Source of the DNA: CAVZGO01 sp963774935 | GTDB taxonomy: Bacteria; Chloroflexota; Anaerolineae; Anaerolineales; UBA4823 | Length of the DNA stretch: 64,000 bases | Direction of reading: 5' to 3' | Assembly: GCA_963774935.1 (NCBI GenBank) | Contig: CAVZGO010000007.1 | Coordinates: 434,001-498,000, forward strand | Shown: positions 34,765 through 43,477 of the stretch, piece by piece | Layout of the letters: every line of letters starts with the position of its first letter | How positions within the stretch are numbered: the stretch's first letter is position 1 | Notes under the pieces: generated by a model | The model's database searches: none | What the model was told of the DNA's origin: nothing | The model's input: only the letters and a program-made list of their open reading frames with translations | Translations under genes and position numbers: made by a program

Positions 34765-35306
34765 ATCGGAAACCGGGTGACCACCCTGTGGGCAGTCACT
34801 CGCCCTCGCTGCTCTTTGCGAATATCCACAATTTGAAGATTACCCGGATCACCTGAAGTGGTAACACGCGCTTGCAGCACTGGTCCCAATGGTCTCGCCA
34901 GGATCAGCGCCAGTGAAACAAGGCTGATCGCCAGGGGAAGGCGATCTAGTTTTTCCCGGAACCGGTTATTCGTACCCTGTGTTGCCAGCACGCCAGCCAG
35001 CCCAGCCAATACACTGGAAGCTACCAGGTTTGTGCCGCAATTCGGATGAATGGCCAGCCCTGCTTCGCCACTACGTAGCCGTTGTAAGGCTTCCATTACC
35101 GCCTGAGAAAGATCGTCTGTCTCGATCTCACCGACGATCCAAAACCCTCCTGGATCAGAATGTCCCGCCAGACGGCGGCGCGGAAATCGCCGGGTGAGCA
35201 TGTGCAGGGTAGCATGTTCTAGACCATGGTTTCTGCGCGTTTTCAGTATAAAGGAGGGCTGCAGCTTATCATTAGGGATTAAAGATGATGTGTCCATGAG
35301 ACTCAT
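34761..35306 (-). CDS. DUF6391-like membrane protein
   Basis: A protein of about 181 residues with a conserved N-terminal block (RRNHGLEHATLHML, LAGHSDPGGFWIVGE) and an IHPNCGTNLVASSVLAGLAGVL segment. This fits my recollection of DUF6391 proteins of Chloroflexota and cyanobacteria. One or two membrane helices lie at about 110-130 and 140-160. The start at 35306 leaves a 7-base gap after the upstream membrane-protein gene. It is coupled to holA by a 4-base overlap. Function unknown. Confidence 0.65.
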   Translation of the reverse strand: MSLMDTSSLIPNDKLQPSFILKTRRNHGLEHATLHMLTRRFPRRRLAGHSDPGGFWIVGEIETDDLSQAVMEALQRLRSGEAGLAIHPNCGTNLVASSVLAGLAGVLATQGTNNRFREKLDRLPLAISLVSLALILARPLGPVLQARVTTSGDPGNLQIVDIRKEQRGRVTAHRVVTRFPM

Positions 35307-35313
35307 TTTACCA

Positions 35314-36039
35314 CTACGACTGGTTCGCAGCCGATGCCGCAAGCGCCTTATTTTTTACCGGTCTATAAGATGTCGCTTTAACGAAACCTACATACATCAA
35401 GATTACTCCGATCAGCTCACTGATGTACAATAAATCCACCACTCCAGAGCCACGTAATGCACCTGCTATTGCAGGAAACATAGCGCCTGTAGCGATCAAA
35501 ATATTTCCGATCATCCGGTCCAGCAATACGCGTTTACGCCAGAACAGGTAGGCTGAATAAAGTGCACCACCAACAAGAGTAATCGTTCCGTAGATATTGA
35601 GGAAGATTGTCAGAGCAATAATGGAATCACTTCGCGTCAAAATATCTCGATATTGTTCTGAAACAGGCCGGAGCAAATCATATCCACTTGCAGAAGGATT
35701 CAAAGCGGTGGAAAAAACCAGCCCCACGGACAGCAGCGATAAAGCCGTCAAGATCAACGTGAGCATCCGAGCAACGCCCGGTTTACGCACCAACAACCAC
35801 ACAGTTCCCTGCCCCAACCAGGCTGCCGTCAGCATTGCTCCACAAACGTACCAAAGCTTTAGAAACCACTCATTGAAAGTGAAAGCTAAAAGCATTTCGG
35901 CAAGAGTACCCATGCCAAAAAACAACAGGCCGATGCTCCACATCAGTAGATGGGTGCCTTTACGGCTGAGATAGCGGGTAAATACGGCTGCAGCAAAATA
36001 GAAAGTAATGATCGTAGAAAGAATGGGAATGTAGTGCAT
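35314..36039 (-). CDS. Seven-helix integral membrane protein of unknown function
   Basis: A 241-residue protein with about seven hydrophobic segments (first IIPILSTIITFYFAAAVF-like, last LLYISELIGVILMYVGFV) and little outside the membrane. It lies 9 bases after the MerR-like regulator gene and before the DUF6391-like gene, in one minus-strand run with the PucC-family transporter. A sensor or transport accessory role is possible, but nothing in the sequence proves it. Confidence 0.7.
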   Translation of the reverse strand: MHYIPILSTIITFYFAAAVFTRYLSRKGTHLLMWSIGLLFFGMGTLAEMLLAFTFNEWFLKLWYVCGAMLTAAWLGQGTVWLLVRKPGVARMLTLILTALSLLSVGLVFSTALNPSASGYDLLRPVSEQYRDILTRSDSIIALTIFLNIYGTITLVGGALYSAYLFWRKRVLLDRMIGNILIATGAMFPAIAGALRGSGVVDLLYISELIGVILMYVGFVKATSYRPVKNKALAASAANQS

Positions 36040-36048
36040 TCAATCTCC

Positions 36049-36660
36049 TCACGATTTAGGCTCAAATACCCGGCTCTTCAAATATTGCTCATAAGTCTCA
36101 AGCAGTTTACTGAGGATCCTGTCCGTAAAGCCAATTATCCGCCGGAACATGTCCCCCCAGGCTTGAGGGGAGCGAACGGCACCTGTTTCATATACCCCTA
36201 AAATCGACTCCAAGAGTACATTGCGGAAAAACAGATAAGCGCTGGTAGCTTCGACACTGCTCAAACGATAACGATAGCCGCGAGATGCATACTCATAGCC
36301 GAGCGCATCCGCATCGATGTTGTTAATTTCATCACCGGTTATGGAGTTAATCAATCCCTGCAGTAATGCTCGCCCGCTGTGGCGATACTGTTGGCGGGCT
36401 TCTTCATCTAACTTGATATACCAGGATTCGTTGCTCAACCGTCCTTCGCTGATGCTGAACCGCGTGTTGCGCAGTGCATTTTCGATGACCAGGTTAACTC
36501 CATTCATCTGGTCGCTCTGCGACTGAAGCCACGCATCGATCTCGCTGGATAAATATCGACGATGCCCTCCCTGAGTGCGGTGGCAGGCAAGAAGCCCCCG
36601 ATCTGTCCAGTTCCGCACTGTGCTGGGGTGTACACCCAGACGACGTGCAGCGCCTCCCAA
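36049..36660 (-). CDS. MerR-like HTH regulator with helical sensor-like domain
   Basis: A 203-residue regulator. The N-terminal HTH (GGAARRLGVHPSTVRNWTDRGLL, then RTQGGHRRYLSSEIDAWL) is the compact MerR/excisionase type. The C-terminal 140 residues are helical (YEYASRGYRYRLSSVEATSAYLFFRN) and recall the RsbR-N/globin-like sensor class, with no B12-binding motif. The only start is TTG at 36660; an in-frame TGA lies upstream and AGGAG sits about 10 bases before. It follows the PucC-family gene by 37 bases. Ligand unknown. Confidence 0.75.
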   Translation of the reverse strand: MGGAARRLGVHPSTVRNWTDRGLLACHRTQGGHRRYLSSEIDAWLQSQSDQMNGVNLVIENALRNTRFSISEGRLSNESWYIKLDEEARQQYRHSGRALLQGLINSITGDEINNIDADALGYEYASRGYRYRLSSVEATSAYLFFRNVLLESILGVYETGAVRSPQAWGDMFRRIIGFTDRILSKLLETYEQYLKSRVFEPKS

Positions 36661-36697
36661 ACTGAGCCACTCTCCTGGAAGGTCGTGTCATATCGAG

Positions 36698-38011
36698 CTA
36701 AACCTCCCCATCCACAGCCGCCAGCCTGATCACCGAAGCCTCGGCTAAGGGCTCAGCTGCTTGTTTACGGAACGCGTCAACGCTGACCCGGCTTAGAATT
36801 ACCAGTGAAATCCCTAGAAACAAAACCTGAGTAGCAAAAGCCAGTACGTAACCCGTAACTGCCGTCTCAGGGGATTGATTCACCATATCCCGCACGACCG
36901 CGGTGGTAAAGGAGCCAAGAAATCGCGCGAGCGCACTGGCTGTTCCCCAGGCGCCAATAAACAAACCCACTTTGCCTGGAACGGTCATATCCAACATCAA
37001 GGACAGGTTGGCAACCGTTGCTGGACCAGTCGCCAGGCCCAATAAAACAACGCCAGCATAAAAAAGACCCAATTGCGTACTCAAACCGCTGGCGGCAATC
37101 AGCAAGAAAGCCAGGATTGCACCCAGGGAAGCCATGCGCACCACTGTAATTTTGGCTGCTTTTCCCTCAAGCAAGCCCGTGACCACGAGAGAGAGCAGAT
37201 AACACACCCCCCAAATTGTTGTTATTCGCGTTGTAGCATTCACCGGTAATCCGAAAGCACGCGCTGCAAATGGCTCAAGAAGCACATCTTGCCCCAGGAT
37301 GGCGGCTAACATCATAATCAAATAAAGGAAGAAAAGAGTAGTCTGCTTATGGGATAAGATTTCCCCAACAATACTGTGCAGAGAATATCGATGATCGGTC
37401 TTCGCAATCACCGAACGCTTTTCAAGGCCAATCAACCCGATCAAGCCCATTACCAATGCAACCATGGCAATGATCACAAAAGAGCGCTGCAAGGCTTGAT
37501 CAGAGAATGGCTGCAGCATGTGACTCAAGCCGGCGGACGAGATGATGATGCTAACGATCATTATGAAGAACATTATTGCAGTTGTCTTAGAACGACCATT
37601 CTCTCCTGAAATCTCTGAAGCCAGGGAGAAATAAGCAACCGATGCAAAGTTAAATCCCATACCCCAGGCACCATAAGTCAGCAGACCCAGTCCCAGCCCT
37701 GCCCAGAAATTTTCTGATAGCGTCAGCGCCACCCGTGTAGACATCAGCAGCCCGGCGACACAAAGCAAAAGACCAATCAGGATATAAGGAGAGCGCCGGT
37801 ATCCCATCACTGGATGAGAATCCGAGAATGATCCTATTGCGATTTGAATGAAAGAAATCAAGTATGGCAGCGAGAACAGCAAGACCACCAGAGTCGCAGG
37901 TATGCCCAAATCCTCGATCATGATGCGATTCAGGGTGCTGTTGATCGGCACTAGGGTAATCGCCACCGCAGCATGGATGAGCCCAATTTGAATTCTTTTC
38001 CAGGTCAACAT
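36698..38011 (-). CDS. PucC/BCH2-family major facilitator transporter
   Basis: A 437-residue, 12-helix membrane protein. The N-terminal signature (STLNRIMIEDLGIPATLVVLLFSLP, IGSFSDSHPVMGYRRSPYILIG) is the PucC/LhaA family pattern known from phototrophs, where members help assemble antenna complexes or move tetrapyrroles. No other photosynthesis gene is seen here, although a chelatase ATPase/VWA pair lies 7 kb away. It is first in a minus-strand unit with a MerR-like regulator and a seven-helix protein. GGGAG precedes the ATG. Confidence 0.85.
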   Translation of the reverse strand: MLTWKRIQIGLIHAAVAITLVPINSTLNRIMIEDLGIPATLVVLLFSLPYLISFIQIAIGSFSDSHPVMGYRRSPYILIGLLLCVAGLLMSTRVALTLSENFWAGLGLGLLTYGAWGMGFNFASVAYFSLASEISGENGRSKTTAIMFFIMIVSIIISSAGLSHMLQPFSDQALQRSFVIIAMVALVMGLIGLIGLEKRSVIAKTDHRYSLHSIVGEILSHKQTTLFFLYLIMMLAAILGQDVLLEPFAARAFGLPVNATTRITTIWGVCYLLSLVVTGLLEGKAAKITVVRMASLGAILAFLLIAASGLSTQLGLFYAGVVLLGLATGPATVANLSLMLDMTVPGKVGLFIGAWGTASALARFLGSFTTAVVRDMVNQSPETAVTGYVLAFATQVLFLGISLVILSRVSVDAFRKQAAEPLAEASVIRLAAVDGEV

Positions 38012-38054
38012 GAGCCGACTCCCTCAAGGATATTGGATATAAGTAAGCGGACTA

Positions 38055-38102
38055 AATTTACCATAAAAATCTACAATGTCAATATAGATTTATGTAGATT
38101 TA
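38055..38102 (-). promoter_or_regulatory. Promoter with 10-bp direct repeats upstream of the PucC-family operon
   Basis: On the minus strand, TTGACA (38077-38082) and TAAATT (38055-38060) are spaced by 16 bases. Two direct repeats, on the plus strand TATAGATTTA (38083-38092) and TGTAGATTTA (38093-38102), abut the -35. An inverted copy AAATCTACA lies in the spacer (38067-38075). This looks like an operator, perhaps for the MerR-like protein of the same operon. Confidence 0.6.
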
Positions 38103-38139
38103 TTATTAATGATTTTGTAGAAAGGGGGATTTTTGGGAT

Positions 38140-39144
38140 TTAAGCGGAAATATTAGAAGATGGAGAAGCCGGCTGTGCAGGCTCACTGGCTAATATTTGA
38201 TCAATTATTGGAATAAATTCTTCTTTAGAACTTGCTGTCAGCAGGCGCTGGCGCACCTCATTAGGAGGCAGAAAGCGACTGATGTATCTGCTGGCATGCT
38301 TGCGAAACAATATCAACCCGCGCTCATCTGGATAAAACGCCAACATGCGTTCCATGTGAAGCAGCATGGTCTGGCGCACCTGCTGCACAGTGACCAGCTG
38401 CCGATCAAGCCTGGAGAATATCCACGGATTACCTATCGCCGCACGCCCAATCATTACACCATCACATTTTGTGTGCGCTTTCAGCCTATCAATGTCGGCT
38501 ACACAGTGCACGTCTCCATTCCCCAAAACCGGGATGGATACTGCACTTTTCACCTCAGCAATAGCATCCCAATTCGCCTGCCCTGTATATCCCTGCATTT
38601 TGGTGCGTGCATGGACGGCAATCAAAGCCCCGCCATTTTCTTCAATAATGCGCGCCACCAGTGGATGGTTTTGCGTAGCATCATCCCACCCCAAACGAAT
38701 CTTAGCGGTGACTGGCACATCCAAATGCTGACTGAGCAACCGAAAAATGTGGGCGATCTTATGAGGCGTACGCAGCAGACCTGCTCCAGCGCCTCGCCCG
38801 GCTACAGTAGTCACCGAACAGCCGAGATTGATATCAATGATATCCGGCTGTTGTTCTTGCAAGCGCAATGCAACTTCTAATAGACGCTGGGGATCATTAT
38901 CAAAGATCTGAAAAACTACCGGACGCTCCTCTGGCAGGAACTGGTACTTTCGCCAAACATAGGGATGCCCCTGCAGAATATCCAGGGCGTTGATGAACTC
39001 GGTATAGCTCATCGCTGATCCCAGTTCACGACATAAGGAGCGGAAGGGCTGGTCCGAGTACCCATCCATGGGAGACAATACCAGATCGCCGAACACCGGG
39101 ATTTTGGAAACGTAAAAGGAAGGCTCTTTTGTGGGAACTGGCAC
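38140..39144 (-). CDS. dusB: tRNA-dihydrouridine synthase, DusB-like
   Basis: A 334-residue FMN enzyme that reduces uridines in tRNA D-loops. It has the N-terminal VLSPMDGYSDQPFRSLC, the catalytic region DINLGCSVTTVAGRGAGAGLL, AKIRLGWDD, HARTKMQGYTGQANW and GNGDV, then MIGRAAIGNPWIF. The catalytic Cys is present, but the usual Pro after it (GCP) is Ser. Start is ATG at 39144. It lies 8 bases downstream of radA and is probably co-transcribed with it. Confidence 0.9.
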   Translation of the reverse strand: MPVPTKEPSFYVSKIPVFGDLVLSPMDGYSDQPFRSLCRELGSAMSYTEFINALDILQGHPYVWRKYQFLPEERPVVFQIFDNDPQRLLEVALRLQEQQPDIIDINLGCSVTTVAGRGAGAGLLRTPHKIAHIFRLLSQHLDVPVTAKIRLGWDDATQNHPLVARIIEENGGALIAVHARTKMQGYTGQANWDAIAEVKSAVSIPVLGNGDVHCVADIDRLKAHTKCDGVMIGRAAIGNPWIFSRLDRQLVTVQQVRQTMLLHMERMLAFYPDERGLILFRKHASRYISRFLPPNEVRQRLLTASSKEEFIPIIDQILASEPAQPASPSSNISA

Positions 39145-39152
39145 TGGATTGT

Positions 39153-40580
39153 CTAGCTATTATCCGGCAGCAATGCGTGCTCCAAAGCCTGTCGTAAGGA
39201 ACGCGCCTCGATCACCTGGATATTATCGGGCCAGGGTTCCCCGCGCCGCAACCGGTGGGGGACAACAGCCGTTTTAAAACCAAGCTTCGCTGCTTCTTGC
39301 AGCCGGGCAGGCATCTGCCCGACCATGCGCAATTCGCCTGATAAACCCACCTCGCCGATCAAAACGGTATCTGCTCGCACGGGTGTATTATTCATTGATG
39401 AAGAAATCGCGGCTGCCATCGCCAGGTCAGCGGCTGGCTCGCCGATCTCCATGCCGCCAACAACATTAACAAACACATCCTGTTCAGACAGACGCAATCC
39501 TACCCGCCGTGAAAGTACCGCAACGATGAGCAACAACCGGTTGAAATCTACCCCGTTTGGCGTCCGGCGCGGATTGCCAAAAGCTGTTGGATTGGTTAAG
39601 CCCTGCACCTCCACCAGGAGAGGACGAGTGCCTTCCATCGTCACTGCCACAGCCGAGCCGGGCGCATTTATCATCCTTTCAGCCAGAAAAGCCTCGGATG
39701 GATTGGTAATTTCAACCATACCGCGCTCGCGCATTTCAAATACGCCTACTTCAGAGGTTGCTCCAAAGCGGTTCTTAACTGAGCGAAGCAGCCGGTAGGA
39801 TTGGAAACGATCTCCTTCCAGGTAGAGAACCGTGTCGACAATATGCTCCAGGATACGCGGGCCGGCAATCACGCCCTCCTTGGTCACATGCCCGATCAGA
39901 AATACAGCAATGCCCGTTGCTTTTGCTAGCTCTCGCAAACGAGATGCCGTCTCACGCACTTGAGTAACCGAGCCGGCAGATGTGTCCAGATCGGGTAGAT
40001 AGGTGGTTTGCACCGAATCGACCACCAGGATCTGGGGTTTCACCTGGGTTACGTGTTCCAGGATGGCATTCAGGTCTGCTTCAGTTACCAGATAGAGGGC
40101 ATCGGGCATTTCCCTTGCTGAACCGCCAGCAGCATTCCCATCACTTTGCTGCATACGCAGCAAACGCAGCGCCCGCATCTTGATCTGGCGTTCAGACTCC
40201 TCACCAGAGACATATAAAACAGGCACCAGATGGGCCATCTCGAGAGCCAACTGCAGCATCAGGGTTGACTTACCTATTCCCGGGTCGCCTCCGATCAAGA
40301 TGATCGATCCGGGGACAATACCACCACCCATCACACGCGCAAATTCCCCAATCGCAAGCGGCATACGTTCTTCGACATCACCGCTAATTTCAGAGAGCCG
40401 GCGCGGTTGAGATCGTCCGGTCAGGGAGTGAGTTGAGTGGGTGGCTGATGCAGGCGGAGCGGCAGCAACAACTTCTTCAACCATGCTGTTCCAGGCGCCG
40501 CACTGTGGGCAGCGCCCCATTGGACGGGCACTCACCCGCCCGCATTGCTGGCAGACAAATTGGATGCGAGATTTTGGCAT
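39153..40580 (-). CDS. radA: DNA repair protein RadA/Sms
   Basis: A 475-residue RecA-like ATPase that helps branch migration and processing of recombination intermediates. It has an N-terminal C4 zinc finger (CQQCGR...CPQCG), Walker A GGDPGIGKST, the RadA-specific KNRFGATSEVGVFEM motif and a C-terminal LonP-like domain (VGGMEIGEPAADLAMA, GEVGLSGELR). It starts at 40580, just after the clpC terminator. Length and order are normal. Confidence 0.95.
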   Translation of the reverse strand: MPKSRIQFVCQQCGRVSARPMGRCPQCGAWNSMVEEVVAAAPPASATHSTHSLTGRSQPRRLSEISGDVEERMPLAIGEFARVMGGGIVPGSIILIGGDPGIGKSTLMLQLALEMAHLVPVLYVSGEESERQIKMRALRLLRMQQSDGNAAGGSAREMPDALYLVTEADLNAILEHVTQVKPQILVVDSVQTTYLPDLDTSAGSVTQVRETASRLRELAKATGIAVFLIGHVTKEGVIAGPRILEHIVDTVLYLEGDRFQSYRLLRSVKNRFGATSEVGVFEMRERGMVEITNPSEAFLAERMINAPGSAVAVTMEGTRPLLVEVQGLTNPTAFGNPRRTPNGVDFNRLLLIVAVLSRRVGLRLSEQDVFVNVVGGMEIGEPAADLAMAAAISSSMNNTPVRADTVLIGEVGLSGELRMVGQMPARLQEAAKLGFKTAVVPHRLRRGEPWPDNIQVIEARSLRQALEHALLPDNS

Positions 40581-40637
40581 GTATCGTATTATAAATTAGA
40601 CAAGCCGCCTGCGGAAATTTAGTTTCGCCAATACAAC

Positions 40638-40672
40638 AAAGCGGGAGTGTCGTTTACACACACTCCCGCTTT
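40638..40672 (-). terminator. Terminator between clpC and radA
   Basis: Stem AAAGCGGGAGTGT (40638-40650) with ACACTCCCGCTTT (40660-40672), loop 9 bases. On the minus strand it is followed by TTTGTTGT. It ends clpC transcription; radA may start within the remaining 55 bases. Confidence 0.75.
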
Positions 40673-40703
40673 TCATATATTCAAATGCGCAATGGTTGAC
40701 GCG

Positions 40704-43208
40704 TTATCCGGTTGGCACAGCCTCGGGTGGCAGCGGATCAAGCTCTCTCTGGGCGCGATGTAGAACAATTTCGTCATCCTCGAGCTCGACCAGGATCGAA
40801 TCGCCATCTTCGAACTCACCTGCCAGCAGTGCATCAGATAACGGATCTTCGACCTTATTTTGGATGACCCGGCGCAACGGGCGGGCGCCGAACTCAGGAT
40901 CGTAACCCAGGTTAGCCAGCTTCTCAAGCGCATCCAATGTGGCAGTCAATTTAATTGAATGCTCTTCCAGGCGCAGAGCCACCTTATCCAATTCCAATTG
41001 GACAATCTTTTCGATATCTTCCTTATTCAGCGAGCGGAAAATGATGACCGAGTCTACCCGGTTGATGAACTCCGGACGAAAGACCCTGCGCAGTGACTCA
41101 GTCAGCTTTTTGCGCATGTCATCATAAGCCAGCTTCTCTTCCAGAACTTCATCCTTTTTCGCCTGGAAACCGATTTGCGTCTGGCGCTTAATCATATCGG
41201 CGCCTACATTCGTGGTCATAATGATGATCGCGTTACGGAAATCAACCTTGCGCCCGCGTGCGTCCGATAGATGGCCTTCTTCCATGATCTGAAGCAGCAT
41301 GTTATGCGCCTCAGGGTGAGCTTTTTCAATCTCATCAAAAACTACAATGGAATAAGGTCGCCGGCGCAGCGCCTCGGTCAACTGTCCCGATTCTTCATAG
41401 CCCACATATCCTGGTGGGGCTCCCACCAGGCGGCTCACGGAGTGGCGCTCCATGAACTCTGACATATCGAGCTGGATCAACGCTTCTTCGCTGCCAAACA
41501 TGAACTTTGCCAGTGCTTTGGTCAGCTCGGTTTTACCAACACCTGTTGGGCCGAGGAATATAAAAGAACCGATGGGTCGGCGTGGATCTTTTAAGCCTGC
41601 CCGGGCACGGCGCACGGCTTTTGATATAGCCTGTATCGCCTCTTCCTGTCCAATGATGTGTTGGCGCAGATCTTCTTCCATTTGCAGCAGGCGTTGAGAC
41701 TCTTCCTGTGCAATCTGCATAACCGGCACCCCGGTCCACATCGATACCACTTCCGCAATATCCTGTGCAGAGACGATCGGGCTATTTGCCCGATCCCAGC
41801 CAGTTCGCAGGCGCTCAAGCTGGCGTTCCAGTGCTTCCTGGCGTTCTTGATAGTCCTGCGCATCATCGTTGCGCCCATCTTCCAGTGCAAGGGCAGCATT
41901 TTGTCTGACTTCGCGCAGCTGGCTCATCAGGTCTTTGGCTGTCTTGGCTGCCGGGCTTTTATACATGCGCACACGTGAAGAAGACTCATCGATTAAATCA
42001 ATGGCTTTATCTGGCAAGAAACGCTCAGTCACGTAACGCGCCGAAAGGTGAGCAGCAGCATCCAGTGCATCATCCGAAATGGTCAGGCGGTGGTGCTCTT
42101 CGTATGCAGGCCGGACACCGCGCAAAATATCGATCGTCTCATCGATGGAGGGTTCTTCTACCAGTATCGGTTGAAATCGTCTTTCGAGCGCGGCATCGCT
42201 TTCGATATGTTTGCGGTATTCATCTAGTGTCGTCGCACCAATCACCTGGAGCTCGCCCCGCGATAAAGCCGGCTTTAAGATATTGGCGGCGTCTACCGAC
42301 GAGCCGGCAGCACCCGCACCAACGAGCATGTGCACTTCATCAATAAAAAGTATTGCTCCAGAAGCTTTGAGTTCATCGATCACTCGCTTCAGCCGCTCCT
42401 CAAACTGGCCGCGATACATGGTGCCCGCCACCAAAGAACCGACATCCAGTTGGAGCACACGTTTATCAAGCAGTGGAGCAGGCACATCCCCATCGATAAT
42501 CCGCTGTGCCAGACCTTCCACAATTGCCGTCTTTCCAACTCCCGGCTCGCCAATCAGGGCCGGATTGTTCTTCGTCCGTCGCGCCAGGATTTGGATGACG
42601 CGCTCGATTTCCATCTGTCTTCCGATAACCGGATCCAGCTTATTCTCTTCTGCCAGGGTGGTTAAGTCAGTCGCCAATTGGTCCACCATTGGCGTCTTCG
42701 GTTTCGCCTGTTCCTGGCGAGCCGGCTTAGCTTCCGGTGGAGAACCTCCACCAGTGCGCTTCGAAGCGCTGCTCTCCTGGAGTATACGCCGCGTTTGGCG
42801 TCGGATTTGTTCGGGTGTGACGCCTAATTTCCGCAGCACATCCATTGCCATACCTTCGTTGTAGCGTACTAACCCTAACAAGAGATGTTCAGTACCAATA
42901 TAATGGTGACCCATTCGCCGGGCTTCTTCAACAGCAAATTCCAACACCTGTTGAGTACCGGGAGACAAATCCAGCTTGCCGCTGCTATCTTGACCTGGAG
43001 CAGCCAATCTCTCCACTATTTCTTGCACGCGACTCGGCTCCAAACCCAATTCTCGCAGCACACGCCCGGCTACTCCCCCCTCTTCGCGAATCAAGCCCAA
43101 GAGAAGATGCTCTGTACCGATGTAATTATGATGCAACCGCTCTGCTTCCTGGTGAGCCAGGCTCAACACACGGCGCGCTCTTTGTGTAAATCTTTCCATG
43201 CTCGACAT
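40704..43208 (-). CDS. clpC: ATP-dependent Clp protease ATPase subunit ClpC
   Basis: An 834-residue Clp/Hsp100 unfoldase. It has two N-terminal Clp-N repeats, AAA-1 with Walker A GEPGVGKT, a UvrB/C-like middle domain (LEDGRNDDAQDYQERQEALERQL), and AAA-2 with GPTGVGKTE and YVGYEESGQL. A C-terminal D2-small domain (LGYDPEFGARPLRRVIQ) follows. It works with ClpP, which is not in this window. Start at 43208 follows GAAGGAG. No CtsR operator was identified. The C-terminal tail (LDPLPPEAVPTG) is Pro-rich and unlike model ClpC tails. Confidence 0.95.
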   Translation of the reverse strand: MSSMERFTQRARRVLSLAHQEAERLHHNYIGTEHLLLGLIREEGGVAGRVLRELGLEPSRVQEIVERLAAPGQDSSGKLDLSPGTQQVLEFAVEEARRMGHHYIGTEHLLLGLVRYNEGMAMDVLRKLGVTPEQIRRQTRRILQESSASKRTGGGSPPEAKPARQEQAKPKTPMVDQLATDLTTLAEENKLDPVIGRQMEIERVIQILARRTKNNPALIGEPGVGKTAIVEGLAQRIIDGDVPAPLLDKRVLQLDVGSLVAGTMYRGQFEERLKRVIDELKASGAILFIDEVHMLVGAGAAGSSVDAANILKPALSRGELQVIGATTLDEYRKHIESDAALERRFQPILVEEPSIDETIDILRGVRPAYEEHHRLTISDDALDAAAHLSARYVTERFLPDKAIDLIDESSSRVRMYKSPAAKTAKDLMSQLREVRQNAALALEDGRNDDAQDYQERQEALERQLERLRTGWDRANSPIVSAQDIAEVVSMWTGVPVMQIAQEESQRLLQMEEDLRQHIIGQEEAIQAISKAVRRARAGLKDPRRPIGSFIFLGPTGVGKTELTKALAKFMFGSEEALIQLDMSEFMERHSVSRLVGAPPGYVGYEESGQLTEALRRRPYSIVVFDEIEKAHPEAHNMLLQIMEEGHLSDARGRKVDFRNAIIIMTTNVGADMIKRQTQIGFQAKKDEVLEEKLAYDDMRKKLTESLRRVFRPEFINRVDSVIIFRSLNKEDIEKIVQLELDKVALRLEEHSIKLTATLDALEKLANLGYDPEFGARPLRRVIQNKVEDPLSDALLAGEFEDGDSILVELEDDEIVLHRAQRELDPLPPEAVPTG

Positions 43209-43418
43209 GGTACTCCTTCTATCTCAGAACCAGCATCATCGATCTTGATCGTCGAAAAGTGATTATGAGATATTTTGTCCAATTGGATTCTACCAGAGTT
43301 TCTTATACGGGTAGTCGATTGCAAGGTATGGCGCATTAAAGTTAATAGAACTCTTAGATAATCTATACTGATATAGACCTAAATTGACATATTTCGGTTT
43401 TCAGGATGTTAATAAAAT

Positions 43419-43448
43419 TAGAGCGCACCCATCTTCGGGTGCGCTCTA
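43419..43448 (-). terminator. Terminator downstream of rpsA
   Basis: Stem TAGAGCGCACCC (43419-43430) with GGGTGCGCTCTA (43437-43448), loop ATCTTC. On the minus strand it is followed by ATTTTATTAA, a good T-run. Confidence 0.8.
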
Positions 43449-43477
43449 GAATATCTTAACCCAGATAGATGGATTTG

